Shown piece by piece: positions 37,876 through 48,790 of a DNA stretch of 64,000 bases. The position numbers and the translations under genes are program-made. The number at the start of each line of letters is the position of its first letter. Position 1 is the stretch's first letter. The notes beneath the pieces were generated by a model. It was not told the origin of the DNA and searched no databases. It was given only the letters and a program-made list of their open reading frames with translations. The DNA is from Pseudomonas urmiensis. GTDB lineage: Bacteria > Pseudomonadota > Gammaproteobacteria > Pseudomonadales > Pseudomonadaceae. The stretch is taken from the NCBI RefSeq assembly GCF_014268815.2, contig NZ_JABWRE020000001.1:1493001-1557000 (forward strand), given 5' to 3'.

Positions 37876-39127
37876 ATTAGGAATTCATCAATCAGCTTGG
37901 CAAGCACTGTACGGCTCTTCTCAATGATGGCGGCAAGGGGCGACTCATTAGCATTTTGAGCGTCGAAGATATCTGGGATCAGGTTGCCAATTATCTCAAA
38001 CTCTTTCGTACCGAAGCCTCGAGTGGTACCGGCCGAGGAGCCAAGACTCAAACCCTTCCATTCCGATGGTTTGATGCTGTCGAATCGGATCGGGTTTTTG
38101 TTTGAGGTGATGTTGATCTCGGAGAGTGCGTCCTGCGTCTGCTGACCAGTCAAGCCTTTGGAGGAGATGTCTACCCGAGCAAGATGCGAATCAGTGCCAC
38201 CGCTTACGATGCGCACACCATGTTTGTGCAGAACCTCCGTAAGCAGGCAAGCGTTAGCTTTAACGTTCCCGCTATAGTCCTTGAATTCAGCGGTCAAGAC
38301 TTCGCCGAGGCAACCCGCTTCACTAGCAATGGTTGCCACGTGCACGCAGCCTTGTATACCTGGGAACACTGTGGATTGAAGCTTCTGAAAGAGATTTTCG
38401 CGGTTGGTCATACCAGGCCACCACGAGCGCCGCACAATGTCTTGGTAGTGGTACAGGTCACTAAGTCGGCGTATGCGATCGGAGAAAGATGTACGCCAGC
38501 CGCGTCTAGACCTGCGAAGTGGGCCATGTCCACTAAGAAGGTAGGGCCAACCTTATCGGCAATCTCACGCATGCGTGGGAAGTTAATCTCAAATGGGTAT
38601 GACGAGCCATCCGCGATGATAAGCTCAGGTTTGTGTTCCGAAGCTAGTCTCTCTAATTTAGAATAGTTGACTAAACCCGTTTCGCGATCTAGTCCATACG
38701 AGTCGATACTCAACCACCGACCCGACTGGTTGTGTTTAGCGCTGTGACTTAAGTGGCGGTCTGAGGCGAGATCCATTCTCAACACGGTATCGCCAGGCTG
38801 GAGCAGCGCAAAGAATACTGCTTGGTTGGCCTGGGTGTCGGAGTGCGACTGCACGTTTACGAAGCTGCAACCGAAAAGTTTCTTAGCGCGATCGATTGCA
38901 GCCTGCGGTAAAAGGTCAGCTGCGCCGTTAAGGCGCTTGCCCGGAAAGCCTACTACAGTCTTGATTGTGATAACGGAACCTATCGTTTCCAAGGATCCCG
39001 AGCTTACTGTGTTCTCAGAAGCAGTTAATTTGCACTGGCCTTGCTGGCGATTTTTTCCGTCCTGCAGAGCCTTGAAGATCAGCGAGTCAGGCTCACTAGG
39101 GTTATCGTTGAAGTAGGATTGTGTCAT
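37876..39127 (-). pseudogene. Decayed second copy of glyA
   Basis: The DNA aligns along its length with glyA at 23942-25213, but the reading frame is broken. A single-base loss at about 38410 turns LVMTN into LV-stop, so the gene is split into an N-terminal piece (38408-39127) and a C-terminal piece (from 38435). The normal stop is lost, so the second piece runs on to 37746. Substitutions hit conserved residues, for example IASEN has become TASEN and GGADFADVVEQ has lost residues. The region around the PLP Lys (CTTTKTLCGARGG) survives with changes. Confidence 0.88.
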
Positions 39128-39919
39128 TTCAACGGTGCCTATCTTGATGGTTTCTTGAATTTATATCCTGTCCTAGATTAAAAAAAGCAAATAATATTTC
39201 AACTATACATAAGGAAAAATTACCCTTTTCATGGTTGCCGCTTGGGTAAAAAAATAAGGATGATAGTAGGTTGTGTGCGGCTAGCGAACGATTCCTGCGT
39301 AAAACAGTGGCCGTTTTTGCTGAGGCGATTACCGTTGCGGTATTCACCGTCTCCCCGACCCTGCTGGAGCAAGGAGCAGGCATTGATTTGCTGGAGCTCT
39401 GTGGACGTGGCGTCGATTTTACCGCTACCAGTTAAGAGCAGGTGCAACCAATTCGATTGTTGACGAGCTAGATTCGATCAAGGCTGATGTCGCCAAATCG
39501 AAGATGGTCGTGCCGGGAGTTTGAGGATTGCAGAGCCTACGCAGGTATGGTGACTGAGCATGTAACAGGTCTGCGTGCTCTCCCAGTATTGTCTCTAGCT
39601 GTGAAGGCAGGGAGGTGCATTCCGTGGGCGCAGGGCGGGCACTGATATGCAGGTTAGGAGCAGACGTCGCTTAGAGATGGAAATTCGTCGTAATATCTTC
39701 ACTGCCTATCGCTTGCGCGCGGAGAAAAGTTTTGCTACGAAGAATGTCATCAAGTGGTGTGGTTAGCTTGCAGCCTAGATCCGAGCGGTCACCTTGCTGG
39801 CTCTTTCAAGAATCGATAGCTGGGTAATGCGATGCTGAATTGATAAGCAGGGCTTATGTATTATTGAAGAAATATTCGCTTTTTCTCTTTTCCTACACGC
39901 GCTAGGGTTAGTCCCATTA
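39128..39919. other. Decayed intergenic region of the paralogous island
   Basis: Upstream of the broken glyA it still resembles the leader of the intact gene (AAAAAGCAAATA-type stretch at 39181). At 39868-39883 it shares AGAAATATTCGCTTTT with the intact aapJ upstream region. A plus-strand frame at 39287-39436 (RFLRKTVAVFAEAITVAVFT) is not recognised. aapJ, aapQ and aapM are absent. Confidence 0.5.
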
Positions 39920-40280
39920 GCTGGAATCCTTGGTCGCGCGGCTCGTTTGCTGCCTCTCAAGCTTAGCATCGTGATAGATCTGACTGTGCGAGTAAATTAT
40001 GCTCTGCTGGCTTTGAGGTCTTGGAGACTCTACCATCATTTGTGTTTCCCCATATCGAGGGCATCAACAAGGGCAGATCTCGGTTTATGGGGTGGAGCTT
40101 ACGGCTAGTCTTACGCAAATTGAAGTGATCCGACATAAGCCTGTCCGGTGCTAATGACTGCGGTAAACAGCGATCTCTTACCCCTCTGGGTACGCAAGTT
40201 TCACTAGTGTTAGGTGAAGTAAGTATGGGCTGCCTAGAGAGTGCTCGCATTCCACTCAGGGCTGATAAGTATTTTACCTA
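39920..40280 (+). pseudogene. Remnant of a second aapP ATPase
   Basis: Pieces align in order with aapP: NPWSRGSF with NKWYGSF, MLCWL-stop-GLGDST with [12 protein letters not shown] (Walker A destroyed), HQQGQISVYGVELTASLTQIE with [21 protein letters not shown] split here as two recognisable halves, and ARIPLRADKYF with [11 protein letters not shown] after an internal deletion. It lies about 800 bases from the broken glyA in the same divergent layout as the intact pair, so it is the other half of a decayed duplicate island. Confidence 0.75.
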
Positions 40281-40684
40281 ACTTCAATGCTACTTGGCGC
40301 GTGCACCCTTCCTGCGTGTGTCCTGCATAGTAGAATGTTAGTAGACAAATTTGCCTGAGCGTTCAATAAGCGAATTTGTTATGGGGGCGTGCTACATTAT
40401 GGTGGCGAGTAGTTGATGATGGAACGGCAATGCGCTGGGTCAGAAAGGAGATAGAGTTGGTTGAGTGGTCACCAATCAAGTAGTTATCATAGGAAAGGGC
40501 GGTATCATCGACAAAGTGGAGCAGGGCGTACCCTTCGGTAGTCCGCAACGATACGCATAATCCCAAACGCTAATGCTGTAATTTCATTGGGAGTGAGTAT
40601 CGATGGCGTAAGTTATACTGGGAGAGAAGTTAAGGTTTCTTAGGCTTGGGAGTTATCGTAGGCTGGATGCTTTTCCATGCTTGG
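40281..40684. other. Gene-free stretch before the heptamer repeat
   Basis: About 400 bases with no recognisable gene or homology to the intact island. Confidence 0.35.
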
Positions 40685-40747
40685 GTGTTCTGTGTTCTGT
40701 GTTCTGTGTTCTGTGTTCTGTGTTCTGTGTTCTGTGTTCTGTGTTAT
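40685..40747 (+). repeat. Tandem heptanucleotide repeat (GTGTTCT)8-9
   Basis: Eight perfect head-to-tail copies of GTGTTCT (40685-40740) and a ninth with one change (GTGTTAT). A pure short-unit array like this is expected to slip during replication. It ends 37 bases before the start of the small gene at 40785, so copy number could alter promoter spacing or leader length. Confidence 0.95.
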
Positions 40748-40784
40748 CCATGAATTTTTTTCATCAAGTTGAGAGGTTAGGGTT

Positions 40785-40973
40785 ATGGCGCACTATTACG
40801 TAAGCACAGTGCCAAAGGCAACTGGCGATTACGAAGTTCATGCAAGTACCTGCATCGCTTTGCCTGCTTCTGAGGAGCGGTTAGCGCTTGGGTATCATGA
40901 GACTTGCCGTGAAGCCGTGCAGTATGCCGCTTTAAGTTTTCGCCAGGCGGCTCCATGCAGGAAGTGTTGTTGA
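40785..40973 (+). CDS. Small conserved protein of unknown function (62 aa)
   Basis: A 62-residue protein, MAHYYVSTVPKATGDYEVHA then TCIALPASEERLALG, EAVQYAA and a C-terminal CRKCC. The layout (YYV.....GDYEVH..-C--LP....R-LG.....C-EAV..A......A-C--CC) is one I recognise from short uncharacterised proteins found widely in bacteria. The Cys residues and two His suggest metal or thiol chemistry but no function is known to me. GAGAGGTTAGGG precedes ATG 40785. The heptamer array just upstream makes phase-variable expression possible. Confidence 0.7.
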   Translation: MAHYYVSTVPKATGDYEVHASTCIALPASEERLALGYHETCREAVQYAALSFRQAAPCRKCC

Positions 40974-41084
40974 GTTCTCTTTCTACTCCATGTGCTAGCG
41001 TTCATATAAAATGTATTCACGGATATCGAACAAGGTGTGTTGCTGCATTCTTCGATTCGCCTAAAAACCAAACGAAGCCACGCC

Positions 41085-42233
41085 CTATGCAGCGGGACGC
41101 AACCGCTCAACTGCCGGAGTTGCAAAGGCACAAAGCACGATGAGGACGCTGGCGGCAAGAATGGCGGCAGTGATTCCGCTGAAATCTATGGTCCATCCGC
41201 CGAGCATCGCGCCGGCAGCAATACCGCTGTTGCACGCAGAGATATTCAGCGTGCCAGCCAATGCTTTACAATTACGGGCTGCATTGATGACACGTATTTG
41301 CCCAAGCGGGAAGAGTGCCGTGTGTGCGACACCCCAAATCACGAGGGAAGCCACAAACAAGATTAACTGTCCAACAAACAGGACAGCGCTTACGGCACCT
41401 GCGCCAAGCATGAGGCAGAAAAGGATATTGGCTTTGACAGGGTGTCCATCAACTAGGCGGCTGGCAAGGTTATTTCCCAACAAGCCCACCGTGCCAAAGC
41501 CCATCAACCACCAGCCGACCTGAGCCGGCGCTATAGCTCCTGAGCGCACCAGCATATCGGCGAGGTAGGTGTATGCGCCAAACATGGCGGTGAACTCCGC
41601 TAGCGAGAGCAGGAGATCGGCGATGAAAAAGCGGTTTGCCAACGTGGCAATCTGGTTTTTTAGCGGCTCTTGGGGGCCGGGAGCTAGCTCCGGCATGACC
41701 TTGCGCAAAAGACCCGCAATTGCGAGCGACATCAAAGCCAAGATTCAGAAAGCTCCGCGCCAGCCAAACGCGTCACCCAGCACCGTAACCAGTGGTAGAC
41801 CGAATAGCAGAGCGGCAGTTACTCCGATATACACTTGAGAAATGGCCTTGCCTGCCTTTTCCTTGGCGACTAATTTTCCTTCTGCATCGCTACCGACACC
41901 CAAAAAACGGGCAGCAGCGCTGCAGGAACAATTCGTGCAATAAGCACAGTCCAATAGTTTGGCGCGAGTGCTACATTGCTCACTGCGAACGCAATAAGTA
42001 TCCAAGTGAAGAGAGAGCGTCGCTCGATGCGGGCGAATGCCGCAGTTAACGGCGGCCCGGAAAATACCATTGTTATCGCAAATGCTGTAACCAATTGCCC
42101 AACTATCGGAATGGAGATATTCAAATCTCTCGCCAAGGTGGGCATCAGGCCTATAATTATGAATTCCGTGGTGACTATGACGAAAGCGGCCAGTGAAAGG
42201 ATGGCGATTGTCCACTTTTCGACCCCGGTTCAT
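41085..42233 (-). pseudogene. Broken MFS transporter
   Basis: Reassembled from three frames, the protein is a DHA-type major facilitator: KWTIAILSLAAFVIVTTEF, GLMPTLARDLNISIPIVGQL, AFARIERRSLFTWILIAF, GKAISQVYIGVTAALLFGLP, then ALMSLAIAGLLRKVMPEL and TYLADMLVRSGAIAPAQVGW to the end. There is a frameshift just after the start (42220), another near 41880, and an in-frame TGA at 41742. Its intact form would be an efflux pump of the arabinose-efflux-permease type. It lies downstream of the leftward DeoR gene. Confidence 0.8.
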
Positions 42234-42280
42234 TTTAGCTCATACGCACTATTACATTCAATTGAGCACTTGTTCATGGT

Positions 42281-43084
42281 TTACAAGCTTTTCGAGTTTG
42301 CGATTATTAACCGATCGTTAAGGTTTTTTTCGGAAATTTCAACCTTTATTCCGATTTCTTTAAAATTTTCTATCGTTGAGGGAGGGACATTGTCTTCCAC
42401 GATTAAGATGTCAATGTCGCTGGCTTCACATAACTTGAATGGAGCAACTGTACCGACTTTGTTAGACGTGATGGGCGCGATGACCAGCGAACTTTGATTT
42501 ATCAAGCATCTTTTGAATTCGGCTTCCTCAGGGTCAAATGCTGTAATGCCTAAAGTCCTGTCCACGCCACAAGCTCCGAGAATGAGGATGTCAGCATAAA
42601 TTTTTTTCGCTTCTTCAACTGCCAAGCTTCCTAGGCATGCACCTTTGATTGGGTTGAAGGTTCCGCCCAATACAATGATTTTGCACAATACGTGATCTGT
42701 TAATGCTACTGCGATAGCAGGTGCATTAGTGATGACTGTAATTTTGATGTTTTTAGGTAGTTCCGCGGCCACAGCGATATTTGTAGAGCTGGCGTCTATA
42801 AAAATGGTAGCGCCATCAGTCACGTGGTTCGCGACAGATTTTGCCAATTGATTCTTACTATCAATGAGCTCGGTTGTGCGCTCTTGGATCCCTCCAAAAT
42901 CTGGAGCAGGGAGGAGAGCGCCACCATAGACCCTCCGACAAAAACCCATACGAGCCAATTCACGTAAATCGCGTCTTATCGCATCTTCTGATACCCCGAA
43001 CTCCTTAGCCAGTTCAGCTGCGATAACTCTTCCGTCTAAGGATAAACGTGCGCGAATTTGGTCTTTTCGCTCCTGATTCAGCAT
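42281..43084 (-). CDS. DeoR-family transcriptional regulator
   Basis: A 267-residue repressor with N-terminal DeoR HTH (RKDQIRARLSLDGRVIAAEL, AKEFGVSEDAIRRDLRELA, then CRRVYGGALLP) and a sugar-phosphate-type sensor domain (TDGATIFIDASSTNIAVAAE, VLGGTFNPIKGACLGSLAVE, GACGVDRTLGITAFDPEEAE). ATG 43084 gives the family N-terminus; 24 upstream codons are Lys-rich and unconserved. It is AT-rich and divergent from the GC-rich catabolic block that begins at 43424. It may regulate its broken MFS neighbour or a sugar pathway, unresolved. Confidence 0.85.
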   Translation of the reverse strand: MLNQERKDQIRARLSLDGRVIAAELAKEFGVSEDAIRRDLRELARMGFCRRVYGGALLPAPDFGGIQERTTELIDSKNQLAKSVANHVTDGATIFIDASSTNIAVAAELPKNIKITVITNAPAIAVALTDHVLCKIIVLGGTFNPIKGACLGSLAVEEAKKIYADILILGACGVDRTLGITAFDPEEAEFKRCLINQSSLVIAPITSNKVGTVAPFKLCEASDIDILIVEDNVPPSTIENFKEIGIKVEISEKNLNDRLIIANSKSL

Positions 43085-43306
43085 TTTTTCTTCGCCTCGG
43101 CTGCACGCTTTGTCTTGTTTGTATTTATTTTTGCATGATTTTTTGTCTTTTCGCAACGCCTAGCTGGGGGGCGTTTTGCTGTGCCTGAAGCCTTCAGGCA
43201 AGGGCTGTCATGGCTGCTGCTTCGTGTTAGGGGCCTATCACCGTCGCAATTTCTCAGCGGGACGGTGGTTCATGGAGATTTGTAGCGATAAGTCTTGTAA
43301 GAAATA

Positions 43307-43322
43307 TACTGATATATTAGTG
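43307..43322. promoter_or_regulatory. Operator-like palindrome, site 1 of 6
   Basis: ACTGATATATTAGT at 43308-43321, one mismatch from the consensus ACTAATATATTAGT, 102 bases upstream of the mmsA-like gene that heads the first catabolic unit. Confidence 0.75.
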
Positions 43323-43423
43323 TTCTGCTTCGGTTGGTTTTCTTGTAAGGCAAGCGCTGCCGTACCTCGGCATTGAGTCGTGCTCCATCAATGGGGCCTA
43401 AACCACAACTAATAGGTGAGTAC

Positions 43424-44947
<1,524 letters not shown>

Positions 44948-45007
44948 TGACCCGGCACGCCGGCGGCTGTCGGCGTGCCTTCCAACAACAAGACAGCGAG
45001 CACTGCC

Positions 45008-45817
45008 ATGAGCAAACCCAAGCTGCTGATTACCGGCGCAGCGGGCCGGGTCGGGACCCTGTTGCGTCCGATCCTGCTCGACGACTACGACCTGCGCCTG
45101 TGCGACCTGAATCCCATCGAGGACCTACGCGACGGCGAGCAGGCCGTAGTCGGTGACCTGGCCGATCCGGCCATCGCCAATGCCGCCGTGCGCGGCACCG
45201 TGGGCGTGGTCCACCTGGCTGCCGCAGTGGCGCCGGATATCGCCTTTGCCGCGACCCTCGCGCCCAATTACGTCGCCGTTCTCAACCTGCTGGAAGCCTG
45301 CCGCGAGTTTGGTGTGGGGCGCTTCATCTTTGCCAGCAGCCATCATGCGGTAGGGCTACACCCGGTCAGCGACGAGCCCTGGACTGCCAGCGCCGCGATC
45401 GCTCCGGACGGTTTCTACGGCCTGAGCAAGGCCTTCGGCGAGGCGGCCTGCGCCCTGTACGCCCACCGCTTCGGTATCAAATGCCTAGCCATCCGCATCG
45501 GTAACGCTGACCCGCAGGTGGTGGACGGGCGCCGTGAACGCCTGTGGGTCAGCGCCGCCGACCTGGTGCAGTTGATTTGCCTCGGCCTGGAAGGCCAGGG
45601 CGAGCCGTTCCGGGTAGTCTACGGCATTTCCAATTGCCCGCAGCCACTGCTGAAGAACGATGAAGCCTTCGAGCGCCGCTATCGCCCGGTAGACCACTCG
45701 CCGCGCAACCACAGCGCCACGTTCCGCCCGTTCACCTACCTGACCGAGGAGGAGGGCGCCGGTTTTGTCGGCGGCTTCTTCGCCAAGAGTTCGCTCCCTG
45801 ATCCGAGGAAAAACTGA
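45008..45817 (+). CDS. NAD-dependent SDR epimerase/dehydratase, uronate dehydrogenase-like
   Basis: A 269-residue extended SDR: NAD motif ITGAAGRVGTLLRPIL (about 8-15), VVGDLADPAI, HLAAAVAP, active-site SSHHAVGLHP and YGLSKAFGEAACALYA with catalytic Tyr and Lys (about 143-147), then CLAIRIGNADPQV. The short length and SSxHxxGxxP/YGLSK-xGE pattern match uronate dehydrogenases, which oxidise aldohexuronates (or aldoses) at C1 to lactones. ATG 45008 is preferred. The stop overlaps the next ATG (TGATG). A lactonase and two sugar-acid dehydratases in the same regulon fit such a product. Confidence 0.75.
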   Translation: MSKPKLLITGAAGRVGTLLRPILLDDYDLRLCDLNPIEDLRDGEQAVVGDLADPAIANAAVRGTVGVVHLAAAVAPDIAFAATLAPNYVAVLNLLEACREFGVGRFIFASSHHAVGLHPVSDEPWTASAAIAPDGFYGLSKAFGEAACALYAHRFGIKCLAIRIGNADPQVVDGRRERLWVSAADLVQLICLGLEGQGEPFRVVYGISNCPQPLLKNDEAFERRYRPVDHSPRNHSATFRPFTYLTEEEGAGFVGGFFAKSSLPDPRKN

Positions 45818-46905
45818 TGAAGATCGTCAAGGCTGAAGTCTCCATCGTCGAGATTCCCTTCCATCTGCGTGGTACCGGGGTCGGGATCATGCCCACCGCC
45901 TGGAAGAGCCTGGAGTTCGCCCTGATCCGTCTCGAGGACGAAATGGGTAATGTCGGCTGGGGCGAAGGGTTCGGCTACTTCACCGTGGATGCCACCAAGG
46001 CGATCATCGACCGCCTGATCCTGCCCAGCCTGATCGGCAGCATCATCGACGACATCCCGGCGTGGAACCGTCAGATGCAGCGCTCGATCCACATGTTCGG
46101 GCGCTACGGCATCACCATCTTCGCCATCGGCGGGGTGGATATCGCCCTCTGGGACCTGGCCGCCAAGCGCGCCGGCAAACCGCTTTACCAACTGCTCGGC
46201 GAGGGCCGCCGCGAGCAGATCCCGTTCTACGCTAGCATGGTGCGCTATGGCACCGAGGAACTGGCGACCATGACCTGTCGCGAGGTGATCGCCGCCGGGT
46301 TCAACAGTATCAAACTGCACGAGATCGACCTCGACATCATCGAGGCCTGCCGCCGTGTCGCCGGGCCGGACAAGAATATTTGCGTCGACGTGAACTGCGC
46401 CTGGTCGGTGGAGTTCGTCGAGCGCAACCGGGAGCGTCTCGAAGCCCTCAACCTGACCTGGGTGGAGGAGCCGGTGTACCCGCCGGAGGACTTCGCCGCA
46501 CTGTCCAGCCTGCGTGGTTCGCTGCCGATCGCCGCCGGGGAGAACTGGACCACTTCGTTCCAGTTCGCCCAGGCCTTCCAGGCGGACGCGGTGGATATCG
46601 TGCAACCCAGCGTGACCAAGGTCGGCGGCATTTCCGAATTCCTTGCGATCATCGAGCAGGCGGGTAAGGCGGGCAGCCAGTTGATGCCCCACTCGCCGTA
46701 TTTCGGCCCGGGCTTCTTCGCCAGCCTGCACCTGGCGGCGGCCAACGCCTCGGTCCAGGCCTTGGAATACAACTTCGTGCAACCCGACGCCTGGCTGGCG
46801 GATGTGGAAGGGCTGCGCAGCGGCGACCTGATCAAGGTGCCGCAGGTGCCGGGCCTGGGTTTCGAGCCCGACTATGACGTGATGAACAAGTACCGCCGCG
46901 GCTGA
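45817..46905 (+). CDS. Mandelate racemase/muconate lactonizing (enolase superfamily) sugar-acid dehydratase
   Basis: A 362-residue enolase-superfamily protein. Metal ligands are present: Asp191 (CVDVNCAW), Glu217/218 (WVEEPV), Glu242 (AAGENW). Catalytic candidates are Lys166 and His168 in IKLHEID (a KxH instead of the common KxK) and His292 in MPHSPYFGPG. The Asp that normally pairs with that His is replaced by Ser265 in QPSVTKVGGIS. The protein therefore belongs to the MR-like group but with a modified acid/base set, so its substrate cannot be guessed from motifs. It is translationally coupled to the SDR gene and followed by an aldolase, consistent with dehydration of an aldonate/aldarate to a 2-keto-3-deoxy acid. 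Confidence 0.8.
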   Translation: MKIVKAEVSIVEIPFHLRGTGVGIMPTAWKSLEFALIRLEDEMGNVGWGEGFGYFTVDATKAIIDRLILPSLIGSIIDDIPAWNRQMQRSIHMFGRYGITIFAIGGVDIALWDLAAKRAGKPLYQLLGEGRREQIPFYASMVRYGTEELATMTCREVIAAGFNSIKLHEIDLDIIEACRRVAGPDKNICVDVNCAWSVEFVERNRERLEALNLTWVEEPVYPPEDFAALSSLRGSLPIAAGENWTTSFQFAQAFQADAVDIVQPSVTKVGGISEFLAIIEQAGKAGSQLMPHSPYFGPGFFASLHLAAANASVQALEYNFVQPDAWLADVEGLRSGDLIKVPQVPGLGFEPDYDVMNKYRRG

Positions 46906-46933
46906 GCTCGCGGCGTAACGAGAGGTACGGACT

Positions 46934-47749
46934 ATGCAGCCCAACAAGATCAAGGCGCTCTGGCGCGACGGTCAGCCGGTGGTCAACGGTTTCCTGTCGA
47001 TTCCCTGTGCGTTCGTCAGTGAACTGATGGCCGAGCAGGGCTATGACGCGCTGACCATCGACCTGCAGCACGGTGTGGTGGACTATCAGACTGCCGTTGG
47101 CATGCTCCAGGCTTTGCGCGCAAGTGGCGTGACACCAATGGTGCGGGTGCCCTGGCTGGAGCCGGCGAGCATCATGAAAGCCTTGGATGCCGGGGCCTAC
47201 GGAGTGGTCTGCCCGATGATCAACACGGCGGAACAGGCGGCGCGGCTGGTCTCCTACATGCGCTACCCGCCGGCCGGGGTGCGCAGTTTCGGGCCGACCC
47301 GGGCGAGCATTTCCGCCGGCGCCGACTATGGCCGCGAAGCCAATGACAACATGCTCTGCTTCGCCATGATCGAGACCCGCGAGGCGTTGGACAACCTCGC
47401 CGAAATCGCTGCGACCCCGGGCCTGGACGGGCTGTACATCGGCCCGGCGGACCTGACCATCGGCCTGACCGGCATGCGTTATCCCACCGGCTTCGACCGC
47501 GAGGAGCCGGAAATCCTCGAGGCCATCCAGCATATTCTCTCCACCGCCCATGCCCATGGCATCAAGGCTGCGCTGCATTGTGGTTCGCCGGCCTATGCGT
47601 TGCGGGCGCTGCAGTGGGGCTTCGATATGGTCACCCTGGCCAATGACGTGCGCATGTTGACCAACGCCGCCGGGGCTGCCCTGAAACAGGTGCGCAGCGG
47701 ACTTGGCGATCTGGCCGGAACGGGACAGCCGGTCGGGAGCCAGTACTGA
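46934..47749 (+). CDS. HpcH/HpaI-family class II aldolase
   Basis: A 271-residue aldolase of the HpaI/GarL/RhmA family, which splits 2-keto-3-deoxy (or 4-hydroxy-2-oxo) acids into pyruvate and an aldehyde. Motifs: YDALTIDLQHGVVDYQTAV (catalytic His, about 50), VTPMVRVPWLEPASIMKALD (Arg, about 75), CFAMIETREALDNL (metal Glu, about 143) and GLYIGPADLTIGL (metal Asp, about 175). The GARGVxxP-type loop is here AYGVVCPMINTAEQA. GAGAGG precedes the ATG. In unit 1 it should act after one of the two dehydratases and feed an aldehyde to the MmsA-like enzyme. Confidence 0.85.
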   Translation: MQPNKIKALWRDGQPVVNGFLSIPCAFVSELMAEQGYDALTIDLQHGVVDYQTAVGMLQALRASGVTPMVRVPWLEPASIMKALDAGAYGVVCPMINTAEQAARLVSYMRYPPAGVRSFGPTRASISAGADYGREANDNMLCFAMIETREALDNLAEIAATPGLDGLYIGPADLTIGLTGMRYPTGFDREEPEILEAIQHILSTAHAHGIKAALHCGSPAYALRALQWGFDMVTLANDVRMLTNAAGAALKQVRSGLGDLAGTGQPVGSQY

Positions 47750-48525
47750 TGAGCCTGCTGGAGACCGTGCACCAGTTCGGCCACGGGCCGCACAAGGTGA
47801 TCGTGGTGCACGGCTGGATGGCCGGTGCCGCGCTGTTCGATCCGTTGCACGGCTGGCTTGACCCTGAGCGCTTCACCTATGCCTTCATGGATTGTCGCGG
47901 CTATGGCGCGCGGCGCGAGGCGCCAGGGCCATTCACCGTGGAGCAGATCGCCCGGGATATGCTGAACCTGGCCGACCTGCTGGACTGGTCGCACTTCAGC
48001 GTGGTCGGCCATTCCATGGCTGGCATGGCAGCGCAATGGCTGCAGGCCCACGCTGCCGAGCGTCTGGTGTCGGTGGTGCTGCTGGCCTCGGTACCCGCCA
48101 GTGGCGCGACGCTTTCCCCGGAGCGCAGGGCCTTGCTGGGCGAAGCCTTGCACGAGCCGCTGGCGCGTCAGTTGCTGATCTCGGCCAACGTCGGGCATTG
48201 CCAGGACGAGGAATGGCTGCGCGGCATGCTGCAACTGAGCCTGCGCACTACCTGGGTGGAAGCGATGAGCCGGTACCTTGAGTCCTGGAGCGGTGATGAT
48301 TTCGCCGAGGCAGTGAAGGGGGGGAGGGTGCCCACGCTGGTACTGGTGGGCGAACGCGACCCGGGTTGCACCGTGGCCTCGATGAACAACACGCTTATGC
48401 GCTGGTTGCCGACGGCCCGGCTGGAGATTCTGCCAGCAGTCGGTCACTATCCGATGCGTGAGGCGCCTGCGGAGCTGGCGCGTGTCATCGAGACCTGGCT
48501 GTTGGCTCGCGCAGAAAGGTGCTAA
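47749..48525 (+). CDS. Alpha/beta-fold hydrolase
   Basis: A 258-residue alpha/beta hydrolase: oxyanion HGWMAGAALF (about 24), nucleophile elbow VVGHSMAGMAAQW (Ser about 88), Asp in LVGERDPGCTV (about 204) and His in AVGHYPMREAP (about 232). The start codon overlaps the aldolase stop (TGATG), so it is the last gene of unit 1. The natural substrate may be an ester, lactone or thioester of the pathway; motifs do not decide. A REP-like palindrome follows. Confidence 0.8.
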   Translation: MSLLETVHQFGHGPHKVIVVHGWMAGAALFDPLHGWLDPERFTYAFMDCRGYGARREAPGPFTVEQIARDMLNLADLLDWSHFSVVGHSMAGMAAQWLQAHAAERLVSVVLLASVPASGATLSPERRALLGEALHEPLARQLLISANVGHCQDEEWLRGMLQLSLRTTWVEAMSRYLESWSGDDFAEAVKGGRVPTLVLVGERDPGCTVASMNNTLMRWLPTARLEILPAVGHYPMREAPAELARVIETWLLARAERC

Positions 48526-48546
48526 AGGACGAAGCGGACACTATGG

Positions 48547-48603
48547 GCGGGTTTATCCGCGATTACGCGGGTGGGCTCACTACCGCTATCGCGGTAAACC
48601 CGC
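48547..48603. repeat. REP-like extragenic palindrome
   Basis: GCGGGTTTA (48547-48555) pairs with TAAACCCGC (48595-48603), extended inwards by CCGCGA/TCGCGG. This is the usual form of Pseudomonas REP sequences and may end transcription unit 1. Confidence 0.75.
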
Positions 48604-48738
48604 TCCCACAAGGTCCGCGTAAATCAAGGCGTCATGTCTTGTTCCAGGGCCCTGCACGGCATAAAACCGCTGTTCCCCATTCCAAAAAAGAAACCTGAAA
48701 CACCCTTGATAAGCTGCCAAATCCTGTTATCGTGATTC

Positions 48739-48760
48739 GCATACCAATATATTGGTATGC
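48739..48760. promoter_or_regulatory. Operator-like palindrome, site 2 of 6 (22-bp perfect)
   Basis: A perfect 22-bp palindrome with core ATACCAATATATTGGTAT, 30 bases upstream of the binding-protein gene. It is the C/G variant of the ACTAATATATTAGT family and the longest perfect member. Confidence 0.85.
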
Positions 48761-48790
48761 AGGAATACCGGAATTCGAGGAAAACCAACA

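Noticed and set aside
40685..40747. CRISPR-like repeat
   Set aside because: Seven-base units without spacers form a simple tandem repeat; no cas gene is present.
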